From: Pontibacter chinhatensis
GTDB taxonomy: Bacteria; Bacteroidota; Bacteroidia; Cytophagales; Hymenobacteraceae
Length of the DNA stretch: 64,000 bases
Assembly: GCF_900113285.1 (NCBI RefSeq)
Contig: NZ_FOOT01000002.1
Location: 186,001-250,000 of the forward strand
Direction of reading: 5' to 3'
The notes under the pieces were generated by a model. It did no database searches and was not told where the DNA came from. It saw only the letters and a list, made by a program, of their open reading frames with translations. Position numbers and translations under genes: made by a program. Below, in pieces: positions 36,378 through 45,257 of the stretch. How positions within the stretch are numbered: the first letter of the stretch is position 1; each line of letters opens with the position of its first letter.

Positions 36378-37379
36378 TTAAATGTTGTAGATATCGGCTT
36401 TGTACTGACGCAGGTTCTCTTTATGGCGGAACCATTCAATAGTTTCTGCGAGCCCCTCTTCGAGCGAGTACTTCCTCTCCCAATTCGTATGCTCCTTAAT
36501 TTTTCCATTAGCTCCATATAGGCGGAATACTTCGCTCTTCTCAGGCCTTAAACGAACCTCATCCTGAATTATTCTAGCCTCTGGGTTAATCTGGTTAATT
36601 ATGCTTTGAGCCAGATCTCCAACTGATATTTCTGATTCAGTAGCAATATTGCAGTCCTCTCCAATTAGACTATCGGCTTTCGCAATCTCTACAAAACCAT
36701 TGGCAGTATCTTTAACAAAGAGCAGATCCCTAGTTGGAATCAGGTCTCCTAGCTTGATCTCAGTTTTACCTTGTAGAAGTTGCGTGATAATAGTAGGAAT
36801 AACAGCTCTTGCAGATTGACGAGGGCCATAAGTATTAAAAGGCCGCACAATGGTAAGCGGCAGGTTGAAGCTCCTATAGAAAGACTCTGCTATACAATCA
36901 GCTCCTATTTTAGAGGCAGAGTAGGGAGATTGAGGCTGACGCGGGTGCTTCTCATCTATTGGGATGTATTGCGCTGTACCATAGACCTCAGAGGTAGAAG
37001 TAACTAGCACTCTTTCAACACCTAATTCTTTAGCTGCTTGAACAATGTTGAGCGTTCCCTTCACATTAGTATCAATATAGCTATCCGGAGAGTGGTAGCT
37101 AAAAGGGATTGCTATAAGTGCTGCTAGGTGAAACACTACTTCAACATCCTTCATAGCTGTTCGCACTCCATTAGGGTCGCGTATATCACCTGAGAAAATC
37201 TCTATTTGAGAAAGTTTGTCCTTTGGAAAATTATCCAGCCAGCCCCAGCTGTTAAAAGAATTGTAATATACAAATGCCTTTACTTGGCATCCTTCTTCTA
37301 TAAGGCGTTCTACTAGATGGCTACCTATAAAACCATCAGCCCCAGTTACCAGAACTGTTTTGTTTCTTAACTCGCTCAT
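36378..37379 (-). CDS. legB: NDP-GlcNAc 4,6-dehydratase (LegB family)
   Basis: A 333-residue extended short-chain dehydrogenase. VLVTGADGFIGSHLVERLIE binds NAD. TSTSEVYGTAQ and SPYSASKIGADCIAESFYRS contain the catalytic Thr and Tyr-x-x-x-Lys. It converts GDP- or UDP-GlcNAc to the 4-keto-6-deoxy sugar that opens the legionaminic pathway; the PtmE-type gene in this operon favours the GDP form (inference). It differs from the membrane-bound CapD/PglF enzyme at 12.5 kb, so two separate dehydratases serve two sugars. Confidence 0.92.
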   Translation of the reverse strand: MSELRNKTVLVTGADGFIGSHLVERLIEEGCQVKAFVYYNSFNSWGWLDNFPKDKLSQIEIFSGDIRDPNGVRTAMKDVEVVFHLAALIAIPFSYHSPDSYIDTNVKGTLNIVQAAKELGVERVLVTSTSEVYGTAQYIPIDEKHPRQPQSPYSASKIGADCIAESFYRSFNLPLTIVRPFNTYGPRQSARAVIPTIITQLLQGKTEIKLGDLIPTRDLLFVKDTANGFVEIAKADSLIGEDCNIATESEISVGDLAQSIINQINPEARIIQDEVRLRPEKSEVFRLYGANGKIKEHTNWERKYSLEEGLAETIEWFRHKENLRQYKADIYNI

Positions 37380-37411
37380 TTTATAATAATCAAAGTCACG
37401 CTATTTTAATT

Positions 37412-38464
37412 TTAAATATTGTAGAAAGATCTATACCATGCTACAAATTCACCAATTCCTGTCTTTAAATCAGTCTTTGGCTGATAGTCGAAGTCTTTGA
37501 TTAACTCGTCTACGTCAGCCCAAGTTGATAACACATCACCAGGTTGCAGTGGTAAGTATTGTCTCTGTGCTTCTATACCAATTGCCTCTTCTAATGCATC
37601 AATAAAGGATGTTAGTAAAATAGGGTATGAATTTCCAATATTATATATTTTATAAGGCGCCCTTGCTTCAAGTGTATTCTCTTCATAATCAGATAATAAT
37701 ACTTTAGGTACTGCAGGTTTGTCAAGGATTCTCACTATTCCTTCAACAATATCATCTATATAAGTAAAATCCCTCCTCATTTCACCGTTATTGAATACCT
37801 GTATGGGTTTACCTTCAATTATTTGCCTAGTAAATAAAAACAAGGCCATATCTGGTCTGCCCCAAGGCCCATAAACAGTGAAAAAACGAATTCCAGTTGT
37901 GGGAATACTGTATAGGTGACTGTATGCGTGAGCCATCAATTCATTCGCTTTCTTAGAGGCAGCGTACAGTGAGATAGGGGTATCTATTTTGTCATTTATT
38001 GAAAAGGGAACTTTTGTGTTAGTCCCGTATACAGAACTAGATGACGCATATACGAGATGTTTTACAGGGTAATGTCTGCATGATTCTAATACACTTAGAA
38101 AGCCCTGTATATTTGAAGATATATATTCATCAGGTTTCTCTAAAGAATACCTAACACCAGCTTGTGCTGCAAGATTTATAACTGCATCAAAGCTTTCTCT
38201 TTTAAATAAAGAAAGCAAGAAATCCTTGTTCGTTAGATCTTCCTTAACAAACCTATAATTACTAAACTTTCTACTCTGTGTTAGCTTTCCCTCTTCAATA
38301 TCCTCCTTTAAAATACCTACTTCATTTAATCTCCCGTATTTAAGCTCAACTTCATAATAATCGTTGATATTATCTAGTCCAAGAACCTCATCTCCTCTAT
38401 CTAACAATCTCTTTACCAAGTGAAAACCTATGAACCCAGCGCTACCAGTTACTAATATTTTCAT
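37412..38464 (-). CDS. UDP-glucuronate 4-epimerase-like enzyme (CapI type)
   Basis: A 350-residue extended SDR. VTGSAGFIGFHLVKRLLDRG binds NAD. YASSSSVYGTNTKVPFS and SLYAASKKANELMAHAYSHL hold the Ser and Tyr-x-x-x-Lys of the active site, and FTVYGPWGRPDMALFLFTRQ with YIDDIVEGIVRIL are family signatures of UDP-glucuronate epimerases. It would turn UDP-glucuronate made by Ugd at 18-19 kb into UDP-galacturonate. The substrate is inferred from family and from ugd; other 4-epimerase substrates are possible. Confidence 0.85.
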   Translation of the reverse strand: MKILVTGSAGFIGFHLVKRLLDRGDEVLGLDNINDYYEVELKYGRLNEVGILKEDIEEGKLTQSRKFSNYRFVKEDLTNKDFLLSLFKRESFDAVINLAAQAGVRYSLEKPDEYISSNIQGFLSVLESCRHYPVKHLVYASSSSVYGTNTKVPFSINDKIDTPISLYAASKKANELMAHAYSHLYSIPTTGIRFFTVYGPWGRPDMALFLFTRQIIEGKPIQVFNNGEMRRDFTYIDDIVEGIVRILDKPAVPKVLLSDYEENTLEARAPYKIYNIGNSYPILLTSFIDALEEAIGIEAQRQYLPLQPGDVLSTWADVDELIKDFDYQPKTDLKTGIGEFVAWYRSFYNI

Positions 38465-38478
38465 TACCTATATTTTAA

Positions 38479-39345
38479 CTAGATTAATTTTAATAACAAT
38501 TTCGGTTGACTTAGTATTTCCTTAGTAAAGAGTTTAAGAGAGTTAAGCTTGTTACTGCTCGAATAACTAAAAAAATAACGATTCGCTATAATCTTTAAAG
38601 CTCTCTTATCTACATCATTTTTATTCTTAAACCATTCATATGTTTCTTTGAAGAATTGTTGTCTTGACTCAATACTTTTATTTGCTATTCTATTGTCTTC
38701 ATGCATTCTTCTAACTGCAATTGGTTCATTGAGACTTTCAGGCACTAATCTTCCAGCATAAGCCATACGCAGCCACATATGTGTATCTTGATGTAGCTTG
38801 AGCGTTGTACTGAAGAGCCCAATTTTGTCAAACAACTTTTTCCTCACTGTTATTGCATTAGTATGGAAATTGCCTGGAGCAGTCATAAGAAGATTAAATA
38901 AAAGATCTTCTGGAGCAACTATTTTACGTAATGCGGTCAGTCTTTCCTTTATTATTTCTTTTTGATATTCACTATAAAAAGCCGTTGCCCCATAAACACC
39001 ATCTATATCGGAGCTATTCATTAATATCTTTTTACTTGCATGAAACCTGTTCTTTAAATACCAGTCATCTGCATCAAGAAAAGAAATAAATTCATATTTG
39101 GCATTGATTATACCTAGATTTCTTGATGCTCCTGCGCCTCTATTTTCACCATTAGGGTGTTGTAATACTTTAACCTTCTTATTTTCCTCTGCTAACTTCA
39201 AGCATATTTCTAAAGCATTATCAGGTGACTTATCCTCGATAAGTATTACTTCTCCAACTTCTTCCAAATTAACAGCAGATTCTACTGACTCAACTAAGTA
39301 AGCAGCAGCATTATATACAGGTATTATTACAGATACTTTAAACAT
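38479..39345 (-). CDS. Family 2 glycosyltransferase
   Basis: A 288-residue GT-A transferase. VSVIIPVYNAAAYLVESVES opens the fold, ILIEDKSPDNALEIC takes the place of the usual VDDGS motif, and FISFLDADDWYLKNRFHASK is the DxD site. HQDTHMWLRMAYAGRLVPES resembles the catalytic-base region. It overlaps the pyruvyltransferase gene by 8 bases. The sugar is unknown. Confidence 0.88.
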   Translation of the reverse strand: MFKVSVIIPVYNAAAYLVESVESAVNLEEVGEVILIEDKSPDNALEICLKLAEENKKVKVLQHPNGENRGAGASRNLGIINAKYEFISFLDADDWYLKNRFHASKKILMNSSDIDGVYGATAFYSEYQKEIIKERLTALRKIVAPEDLLFNLLMTAPGNFHTNAITVRKKLFDKIGLFSTTLKLHQDTHMWLRMAYAGRLVPESLNEPIAVRRMHEDNRIANKSIESRQQFFKETYEWFKNKNDVDKRALKIIANRYFFSYSSSNKLNSLKLFTKEILSQPKLLLKLI

Positions 39346-40477
39346 TCTTCTTTCTGATATCTTCTATTACCTCAGCCCACATAGACACACTCTTAAGTTT
39401 TAGCACTTCTGCTCTTGTTTTTAACTTGGCAACTAATATCGTATTCTCTTCAGGGTTTATCAGATATTTAAGTTTTTCCTTTAATAAAGTCTCATCGATA
39501 TTAATATCAGCTAGTCCGTCGCGAAAATCGTAATCTTCTAGTAACATCTCATATTTGTGGCTCCACCCTGTAGCAACGCATGGAACTCCTTGACTAAGAG
39601 CGCTAACTAAACCGTGAAATCGTGAACTAACTATTCCTCTTGATTTACCTATAATACCTTTCACTTTTAAGGGATGACTCTCTTTTATTATTGGCAGACC
39701 CACTTGAAGTTTGGTATTTACTTGTAAGGCAATGTCTTCGTCATCTTTTCCTTCGTGTAATAAGAAAAAAGCTTGTAACCCTCCTTTCTGTACTATTTCT
39801 ATACTCTTTCTGAGAAATTCGAAATAGTTTTCTCTATCGCCCACAGCTTTTCCTTCTACCATCTTAAAGTTCGGTATTATAGCAACTTGGCCATCCAAAC
39901 TTTTATATTTTTCATCATGTATTGCATCTACTAGATTTGTAAAGTCTGGCGCCAATCGTATATTCTTCGCAGATGGTTTTATCTCAGATATAAACTTTTT
40001 AGAAATATGGTCCCTAGCTATTACAAGATCAGCATTATCTAAAATAACCCGCATCTTCTTACTCAGTGCATGATCCGAAAAAGGACCTAAAGCCTGTGGT
40101 AAAACATATATCTTTTTGCCTGCACTTTTCCATTTCGTAATATGATCTGCTAATCTTACACCAGCTTTTTTTGCACCCCACTTATCTCCAAAGGCAAATC
40201 CAGAACCATCCATAATGACATCCACATCTTTCTCTAGAACTTTTCCTAGTCTTTGTCTTAATACCTTGGGCATCATATAGAGAAGAAGTGCTTGTTTGCG
40301 CCCTTTAGCTTTTCTCATAATATTTAACTCTCTGAGTTTGTCTTCAGGTGCTCGCGAGCTAATTTCCATGGCAAACTCGGCTTCAGGTAAATCTTTCCTT
40401 AATTTCGAAAGAATTGAATAAAGCATAAGTTCGGCGCCTTTGTTTACAAACTCAACGCCTCTTAATTCTATTATCAT
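39338..40477 (-). CDS. Polysaccharide pyruvyltransferase family protein (WcaK/CsaB-like)
   Basis: A 379-residue GT-B-like protein. IIELRGVEFVNKGAELMLYS is the start of the fold. DVIMDGSGFAFGDKWG and YVLPQALGPFSDHALSKKMR are the central signature, and SRFHGLVSALSQGVPCVATG with its SxFH...HK pattern is the donor-binding motif. The family adds a ketal-linked pyruvate from phosphoenolpyruvate to a sugar of the glycan, giving it a negative charge. Phosphoenolpyruvate is also used by LegI in this operon. Target sugar unknown. Confidence 0.85.
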   Translation of the reverse strand: MIIELRGVEFVNKGAELMLYSILSKLRKDLPEAEFAMEISSRAPEDKLRELNIMRKAKGRKQALLLYMMPKVLRQRLGKVLEKDVDVIMDGSGFAFGDKWGAKKAGVRLADHITKWKSAGKKIYVLPQALGPFSDHALSKKMRVILDNADLVIARDHISKKFISEIKPSAKNIRLAPDFTNLVDAIHDEKYKSLDGQVAIIPNFKMVEGKAVGDRENYFEFLRKSIEIVQKGGLQAFFLLHEGKDDEDIALQVNTKLQVGLPIIKESHPLKVKGIIGKSRGIVSSRFHGLVSALSQGVPCVATGWSHKYEMLLEDYDFRDGLADINIDETLLKEKLKYLINPEENTILVAKLKTRAEVLKLKSVSMWAEVIEDIRKKNV

Positions 40478-40481
40478 ATTG

Positions 40482-41543
40482 TTAATTATATTGCCTTATT
40501 TGATCTAATGGCCGTTTCTCAGAAAATGCAACCATACCTTCCGGATCAGGATAACCCAACCCAATACACATAATTGGACGCTGATGCTTCTTAAGGTTAA
40601 GAAGTTTTTCCATCTCAATTTCTTTAGTTTCAATATCAGGCCAGTTAATTGGGCAGCTACCTAGACCTAACGTCTCTAAAGCTAGCATAAATGACATGCA
40701 GGCAAGAGAGGCATCAATATAAATAATATGGCGATCACGCTCGTCGAAATAAGCATCTAAATTCCCTACCACTACAATCATTACAGGAATTGATTGCCCA
40801 TAACCTTTGGTGCCCATAGGTATCTTTACAACCCTCTTTACAAGTTCTGGGTCATCGAAGATTCTAAATTCAAAAGGTTGCCTGTTACAGGCACTAGGAG
40901 ACTGATTAGCTGCAAGGATTGCTTTATCAATTAATTCCCTTGGTACTCTCTCATCTAAAAACCAGCGTACAGACCTACGATACTTAGTTAGCTTAAAAAA
41001 TGATTCAAAGTCAATACTAACTTTGTTCATCGTATTTCGGTAATACGGAATTGACTTGACTTCTGTGGATGTGCAAAAATTAGTGTGAGCTCCATTAATT
41101 ATTTTTTCAAACCTTTTGTGATTATGCTTGATTAGTTCATCTTCTCCAGATGTACCAAAATACTCGGACAGCACATCATAGAACCACTTTATCTGCGAAT
41201 TACTCTTATCTTTCTTAGAAACACTCCATACCCCTTCAAAAGAATCAATTGTCTCTGTAATATATTCTTTCCCAAACACTGCCCTTCTCGGTTTCATTAG
41301 TAGTCCTTTTTCTATCCGATGGGTATTTCTTACAAGGAGATAATAATTAGCTTTGGTTTCCTTAGCTTCCTTAATATGTTTGACTCTTCCTGCTAATACT
41401 GCTTGATGCTCCCGTGAGAATTTAGAATTCAAAATATAATATAGATTAGAGAGTAACCTAGACTTGTAGCATAATCTAGGTAAATAGTCTTCAATAGCCC
41501 TTACTTTGTAGGCTTGAATTCGTCTTATCAATTTTTTTATCAT
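40482..41543 (-). CDS. Nitroreductase-family protein of the glycan operon
   Basis: A 353-residue protein. Residues about 165-350 form an FMN nitroreductase domain: TKYRRSVRWFLDERVPRELI at the start, NQSPSACNRQPFEFRIFDD as the flavin-binding segment and GLGSCPINWPDIETKEIEME at the active site. The first 160 residues are helical and basic, and have no known domain. Nitroreductase-like genes often sit in polysaccharide clusters beside WcaK-type pyruvyltransferases, but their reaction there is not known to me. It shares a four-base overlap with the Wzx gene. Confidence 0.82.
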   Translation of the reverse strand: MIKKLIRRIQAYKVRAIEDYLPRLCYKSRLLSNLYYILNSKFSREHQAVLAGRVKHIKEAKETKANYYLLVRNTHRIEKGLLMKPRRAVFGKEYITETIDSFEGVWSVSKKDKSNSQIKWFYDVLSEYFGTSGEDELIKHNHKRFEKIINGAHTNFCTSTEVKSIPYYRNTMNKVSIDFESFFKLTKYRRSVRWFLDERVPRELIDKAILAANQSPSACNRQPFEFRIFDDPELVKRVVKIPMGTKGYGQSIPVMIVVVGNLDAYFDERDRHIIYIDASLACMSFMLALETLGLGSCPINWPDIETKEIEMEKLLNLKKHQRPIMCIGLGYPDPEGMVAFSEKRPLDQIRQYN

Positions 41544-42991
41544 TTATTTAACTTGAGTAAACCTACACTTTTTACTTGTGCTATTAATTCATCTCCCATC
41601 ATTAACCACGTTACCAGTACATAGACGACAAATTGGATCATAGCGCATATTATAAAATTGATTCCATAGCTGTTCAACAAATATACCACAATGAAAGAAG
41701 TTAAAGATGCTATTAATGGGACTTTAAGTTCTTGAAATAATTCAATAAAACTTAAACCTAGTAACTTTTTCAAGAAATATTGAGCTATAAATACACTAAT
41801 AATTTTATTAAAAAGAATCGCGTATGCAGCACCAACAACGCCATACCAATAAATTCCCAATGAGATTGATGGCACATAAAGTAGCAATGTTTTAAAAAGT
41901 TGAATACGCATTTCTAATCCTGGTTTCCCTAGTCCTCTTATTAATGAAGTATTACTATTAACCATCATGTGTACCATGACTGATAGTGACAGAATTCTTA
42001 AAGGCTCTATTGTATCTACCCACTTTTCACCAAAGAAAGATAAAATAAATGGCTCCCCTAATACAAAAAGTGAAACCATTATGGGATAAATAATGAGACT
42101 ATTATATTTTACAACATTTAGATAATATCTCTTTAAAGAGACAGGGTCATTTTGCTTCTGCCCATAAACTGGATACATCACCTGATTCATCAAGCTCATC
42201 AATTGGCTTCTGAAGGTATCCGTCAAAACAAATGCAAGGGTGTAAGAACCGAGAGCAGAAGCACTCATAAGTTTACCTATTAAAAGGTAATCAATCTTAG
42301 ATGTTAGGTTATTAAATACATTTGTTCCAGTTGTATATACCCCAAAACCAAAAATTTCATAGAAAGCTTGTTTATCCCATATCATTTTGGGTTTCCAACC
42401 TGTAGCTCTGAAATACATAGGCATAGCAACTAAAAAGGAGGCAACTGAACTGAAGACTAATGACCATACTCCAGCCCCATAAAATGCTAAACCCAAAGAT
42501 ATAGTACCCGAAAATAATTTAGATGCATTACCAATAAAAGCAAGCTTTTTGAAGTTCATTGCCTTTGTTAATTGAGCCTTATGCACAATGTTTATTGGGC
42601 TAGACAATACACCCAAGCTTAGTACAGGAATAATTTGTTTAAGCATTGGTTCCTTGTAAAATCCAGCTGCTAATGGCGAAACCACAAAAACTATAATTAA
42701 ATAAAGAGCTGAAGACCAAATAACTCCCGTCCAAAAAGTTGTTTGAAAGTGCTCCTCACGCAAATCCTCTTCTTTACGTTGCACTAGTGCGGCACCCATC
42801 CCCAATTCATTGAATACTTGTACAAAGCTCGTAAATACTGCTGCCATTCCAACCAAACCAAATTGTTCAGGAAATAAAAGCTTTGCCAATACTAGTTTGA
42901 TTATAAAATCAAACCCTCTATTTATTATAAGTTGTACAGCATTCCAGAAAACGCCATTTACTACTTTACCCTTAAGGGTTTTAGTATTCAT
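41540..42991 (-). CDS. wzx: Oligosaccharide flippase (Wzx/MOP superfamily)
   Basis: A 483-residue membrane protein with about 12-14 helices. GKVVNGVFWNAVQLIINRGF at the start, LFPEQFGLVGMAAVFTSFVQ and GMGAALVQRKEEDLREEHFQ match the WzxC/lipopolysaccharide-exporter branch of the MOP superfamily. It flips the undecaprenyl-linked repeat across the inner membrane, before polymerisation by the candidate at 21.8 kb. It is the first gene of the operon that runs to about 24 kb. Upstream lies a long gene-free leader (42992-43618). Confidence 0.9.
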   Translation of the reverse strand: MNTKTLKGKVVNGVFWNAVQLIINRGFDFIIKLVLAKLLFPEQFGLVGMAAVFTSFVQVFNELGMGAALVQRKEEDLREEHFQTTFWTGVIWSSALYLIIVFVVSPLAAGFYKEPMLKQIIPVLSLGVLSSPINIVHKAQLTKAMNFKKLAFIGNASKLFSGTISLGLAFYGAGVWSLVFSSVASFLVAMPMYFRATGWKPKMIWDKQAFYEIFGFGVYTTGTNVFNNLTSKIDYLLIGKLMSASALGSYTLAFVLTDTFRSQLMSLMNQVMYPVYGQKQNDPVSLKRYYLNVVKYNSLIIYPIMVSLFVLGEPFILSFFGEKWVDTIEPLRILSLSVMVHMMVNSNTSLIRGLGKPGLEMRIQLFKTLLLYVPSISLGIYWYGVVGAAYAILFNKIISVFIAQYFLKKLLGLSFIELFQELKVPLIASLTSFIVVYLLNSYGINFIICAMIQFVVYVLVTWLMMGDELIAQVKSVGLLKLNK

Positions 42992-43618
42992 CCTTTAAAA
43001 AAATATAATGAGGTTATTCCACCCCAAATTTTAATTACTATTGTGACCTATTTTAGCCTCTACTATTTCTAACTACCATTCTCCACTCTCAGTAATCCCC
43101 CATAGCTGCGGTATTACTGAAGTTCAAGCAACATGCCTTGTTCTAGTACAATATGGAGTTTAGCTTCCTTCGAGATTGAATAGTTTCATTTACCTAGAAA
43201 ACATATCATCCCATTGCTATATATACCTACTTGTAATTTTTATAAAGTAACGGTAAGCTGCCCCTTATGCTATTATTCTTAGCGTTCTATTTCTTTTGAA
43301 TAAACGCTTCCCAAACCAACCATTGCCTTGGGAACCTCAACAATTATAGATACATAATCCACGATGCAAGTTAGTGCTATTTCAATCTTTCTTAAAATAA
43401 AGTCATGCTTTAAAGATACAAATATGAAGAGTCATATCTGGCGAAGAAAAGCTTAATGTTCAAATCATAGCTTTATATACTCATCATAAACAGCAATTAG
43501 AACTGTAAATTGAAATTGCAGTTCTATAATGTTGCAATATGAGTTTCGCCAAATACTTAGATTCTGTCTGGACTGTATCAGTTTGAGCAAATATAGTTAG
43601 CAATTATCAACGCTAATA
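42992..43618. other. Long gene-free leader of the glycan operon
   Basis: 627 AT-rich bases between the wzx start and the ald stop. A CAAATATA at 43588-43595 reads TATATTTG on the minus strand and could be the operon's -7 box, implying a leader near 590 bases. A weaker match is at 43429-43436. No coding frame is convincing. Long leaders before capsule operons in Bacteroides are processed by UpxY antiterminators; no such gene is seen here. Confidence 0.45.
43588..43595 (-). promoter_or_regulatory. Putative -7 box for the wzx-to-GT operon
   Basis: Minus-strand TATATTTG fits the TAnnTTTG consensus and is the best match upstream of wzx. No TTG at the usual distance was found, so the call is tentative. 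Confidence 0.35.
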
Positions 43619-44845
43619 CTAATTCCTCACCGCAATCATCAGCCCCAACTCCTTGTACCGCATTCCAAACCGCTTGGCGATATGAGCGTTAGTAAGGCTG
43701 CCTTTGTAGATGTAGACGCCGCTGCGGTAGTGCTCGTTCATGAATAGCACCTCGTTGATGCCGCCATACTTGGAGAACTCCGTAAAGATAGGTGTAAAAA
43801 TATTAGAAAGCGCCTGGGAGGCTGTGCGTGGTACCCGGGACGGTATGTTGGGTACGCAGTAGTGGATGATGTCGTACTTGCGGTAGACTGGACGCGAGTG
43901 GGTGGTCATCTCCGAGGTTTCGAAGCAGCCGCCCTGGTCGATGCAGACGTCGATGATGATGGAGCCAGGATTCATCTGGGCCACCACGCTCTCCTCCACC
44001 ACGCAAGTAATTTGCCCCTCGTCGGCTACAAAGGCACCAATCACCACATCGGCTTGTTTGATTTCCTGGTACATGATGGCCTTATCAAGCGTAGAGGTGA
44101 AGATCTGTGCCCCCACATTGTGCTTCAGGCGGCGGAGTTTGTAGATGTGATTGTCGAATACCCGTACTTCGGCGCCTAAACCCAAGGCGGCGCGGGCGGC
44201 AAACTCAGCTACGGAACCAGCCCCTAGTATAACCACCTTGGTAGGGGCCACCCCCGTAATACCCCCAAGGATAATCCCTTTTCCCTCGCTGCTGCTACTC
44301 AGGTACTCGGCCGCCACCATCATCACGGTACTGCCAGCAATCTCGCTCATGGCACGTACCACAGGCTTGGAGTCAGACTTATCGCGGATCAGCTCAAAGG
44401 AAATAGCATTAATCTTCTTCCTTAGCAGCGCATTGATGTAATCGGAGGTCAGGTTGCCGAAGTGCAGGGCTGATATCAGTGTTTGCCCGGGTCGGAGGTA
44501 TTCAATTTCGTCGTAGGTCGGGGGAGCAATCTTCAGGATGATATCGGCCTGGTATACTTCCTCGCAGGAGTAAACAATCTTTGCTCCTGCCTCGGAGTAT
44601 TCGTTGTCGGAGTACTTGGAAGGGCTACCGGCCCCCGCCTCGATCTGAATGCGGTGTCCCTGGTCTGTGAGCTGCTTCACAGCGTCTGGTGTCAGGCCAA
44701 TGCGGTTTTCCTGGAAGGAAGTCTCCTTCGGAATGCCAATAAATAAGCTCCTGCGCCGCTCCTCCACCGCCAGCATCGACTCCTTCGGGTACAGAGCCGG
44801 ACTCGTGGCAAGCTTTCCAAAATCTACGGCGAACTTCTCCGTCAT
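43619..44845 (-). CDS. ald: Alanine dehydrogenase
   Basis: A 408-residue NAD enzyme that interconverts L-alanine with pyruvate and ammonia. GIPKETSFQENRIGLTPDAV carries the Arg that binds pyruvate, KIAPP and ISALHFGNL the catalytic Lys and His, and VVILGAGSVAEFAARAALGL the NAD fold. The N terminus is about 35 residues longer than in the shortest homologues, as is usual for Bacteroidetes members. It lies 412 bases upstream, on the other side of a repeat-rich gap, of the tsaE-porX pair, an order I recall as common in this phylum. Confidence 0.92.
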   Translation of the reverse strand: MTEKFAVDFGKLATSPALYPKESMLAVEERRRSLFIGIPKETSFQENRIGLTPDAVKQLTDQGHRIQIEAGAGSPSKYSDNEYSEAGAKIVYSCEEVYQADIILKIAPPTYDEIEYLRPGQTLISALHFGNLTSDYINALLRKKINAISFELIRDKSDSKPVVRAMSEIAGSTVMMVAAEYLSSSSEGKGIILGGITGVAPTKVVILGAGSVAEFAARAALGLGAEVRVFDNHIYKLRRLKHNVGAQIFTSTLDKAIMYQEIKQADVVIGAFVADEGQITCVVEESVVAQMNPGSIIIDVCIDQGGCFETSEMTTHSRPVYRKYDIIHYCVPNIPSRVPRTASQALSNIFTPIFTEFSKYGGINEVLFMNEHYRSGVYIYKGSLTNAHIAKRFGMRYKELGLMIAVRN

Positions 44846-45257
44846 ACTTTCATTTAGTTAAGAGTTTAGAGTTAAAAGTGAAGAGTTACCCTTCTCACAT
44901 TAACCACTATTCTCTGACTCAATTTATATGTAAAATTCATACTTTATACTTTGCTACCGGCTTTCCAGACCGTCTTTCGTTGGTAAGGATTAAAAGCCTA
45001 GACCAGCTATTTGTTTTTTTCGCCGTACTTGTTTCAGACAACTGTACCGAGTCCAACCACCCCTATCCCCTCCTTGTATAAGGCGGGGAGTTTGCCGTTA
45101 CTGATGCTAAAGTATAAGCTTCGTAGTTTCTGTCCCCACACGGAAAGGTCGCGACCTGTCCCTACAAAGTATAAACCCACCCCTAAGAGCTACGCTCACT
45201 AGCTCAAAACTACCGTTTCGGCTAGTTCACAGGAGAGGAACAAAACTTTCTGACCTT
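44846..45257. other. Gene-free stretch with repeats
   Basis: Between the ald start and the tsaE stop. It holds CTAACT-type repeats next to ald, three AAGTATA copies and one arm of a dispersed repeat (45052-45214, listed separately). No coding frame is convincing. Confidence 0.6.
45052..45214 (+). repeat. Dispersed intergenic repeat, copy A
   Basis: Its first 66 bases (45052-45117) match the reverse complement of 49103-49168 at 52 of 66 positions without gaps. Both contain the hairpin CCCCTCCTT...AAGGCGGGG type and end in AAAGTATAA. The similarity continues with gaps: CTGTCCCTACAAAGTATAAA is matched in the other copy, then CACCCCTAAGAGCTACGCTC by CACCCCTATTGAGCTTTGCT. It is not coding. It may be a REP/MITE-like element. 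Confidence 0.75.

Noticed and set aside
44878..45202. Short plus-strand frames between ald and tsaE
   Set aside because: They run across repeats and AAGTATA copies and have no recognisable protein features.
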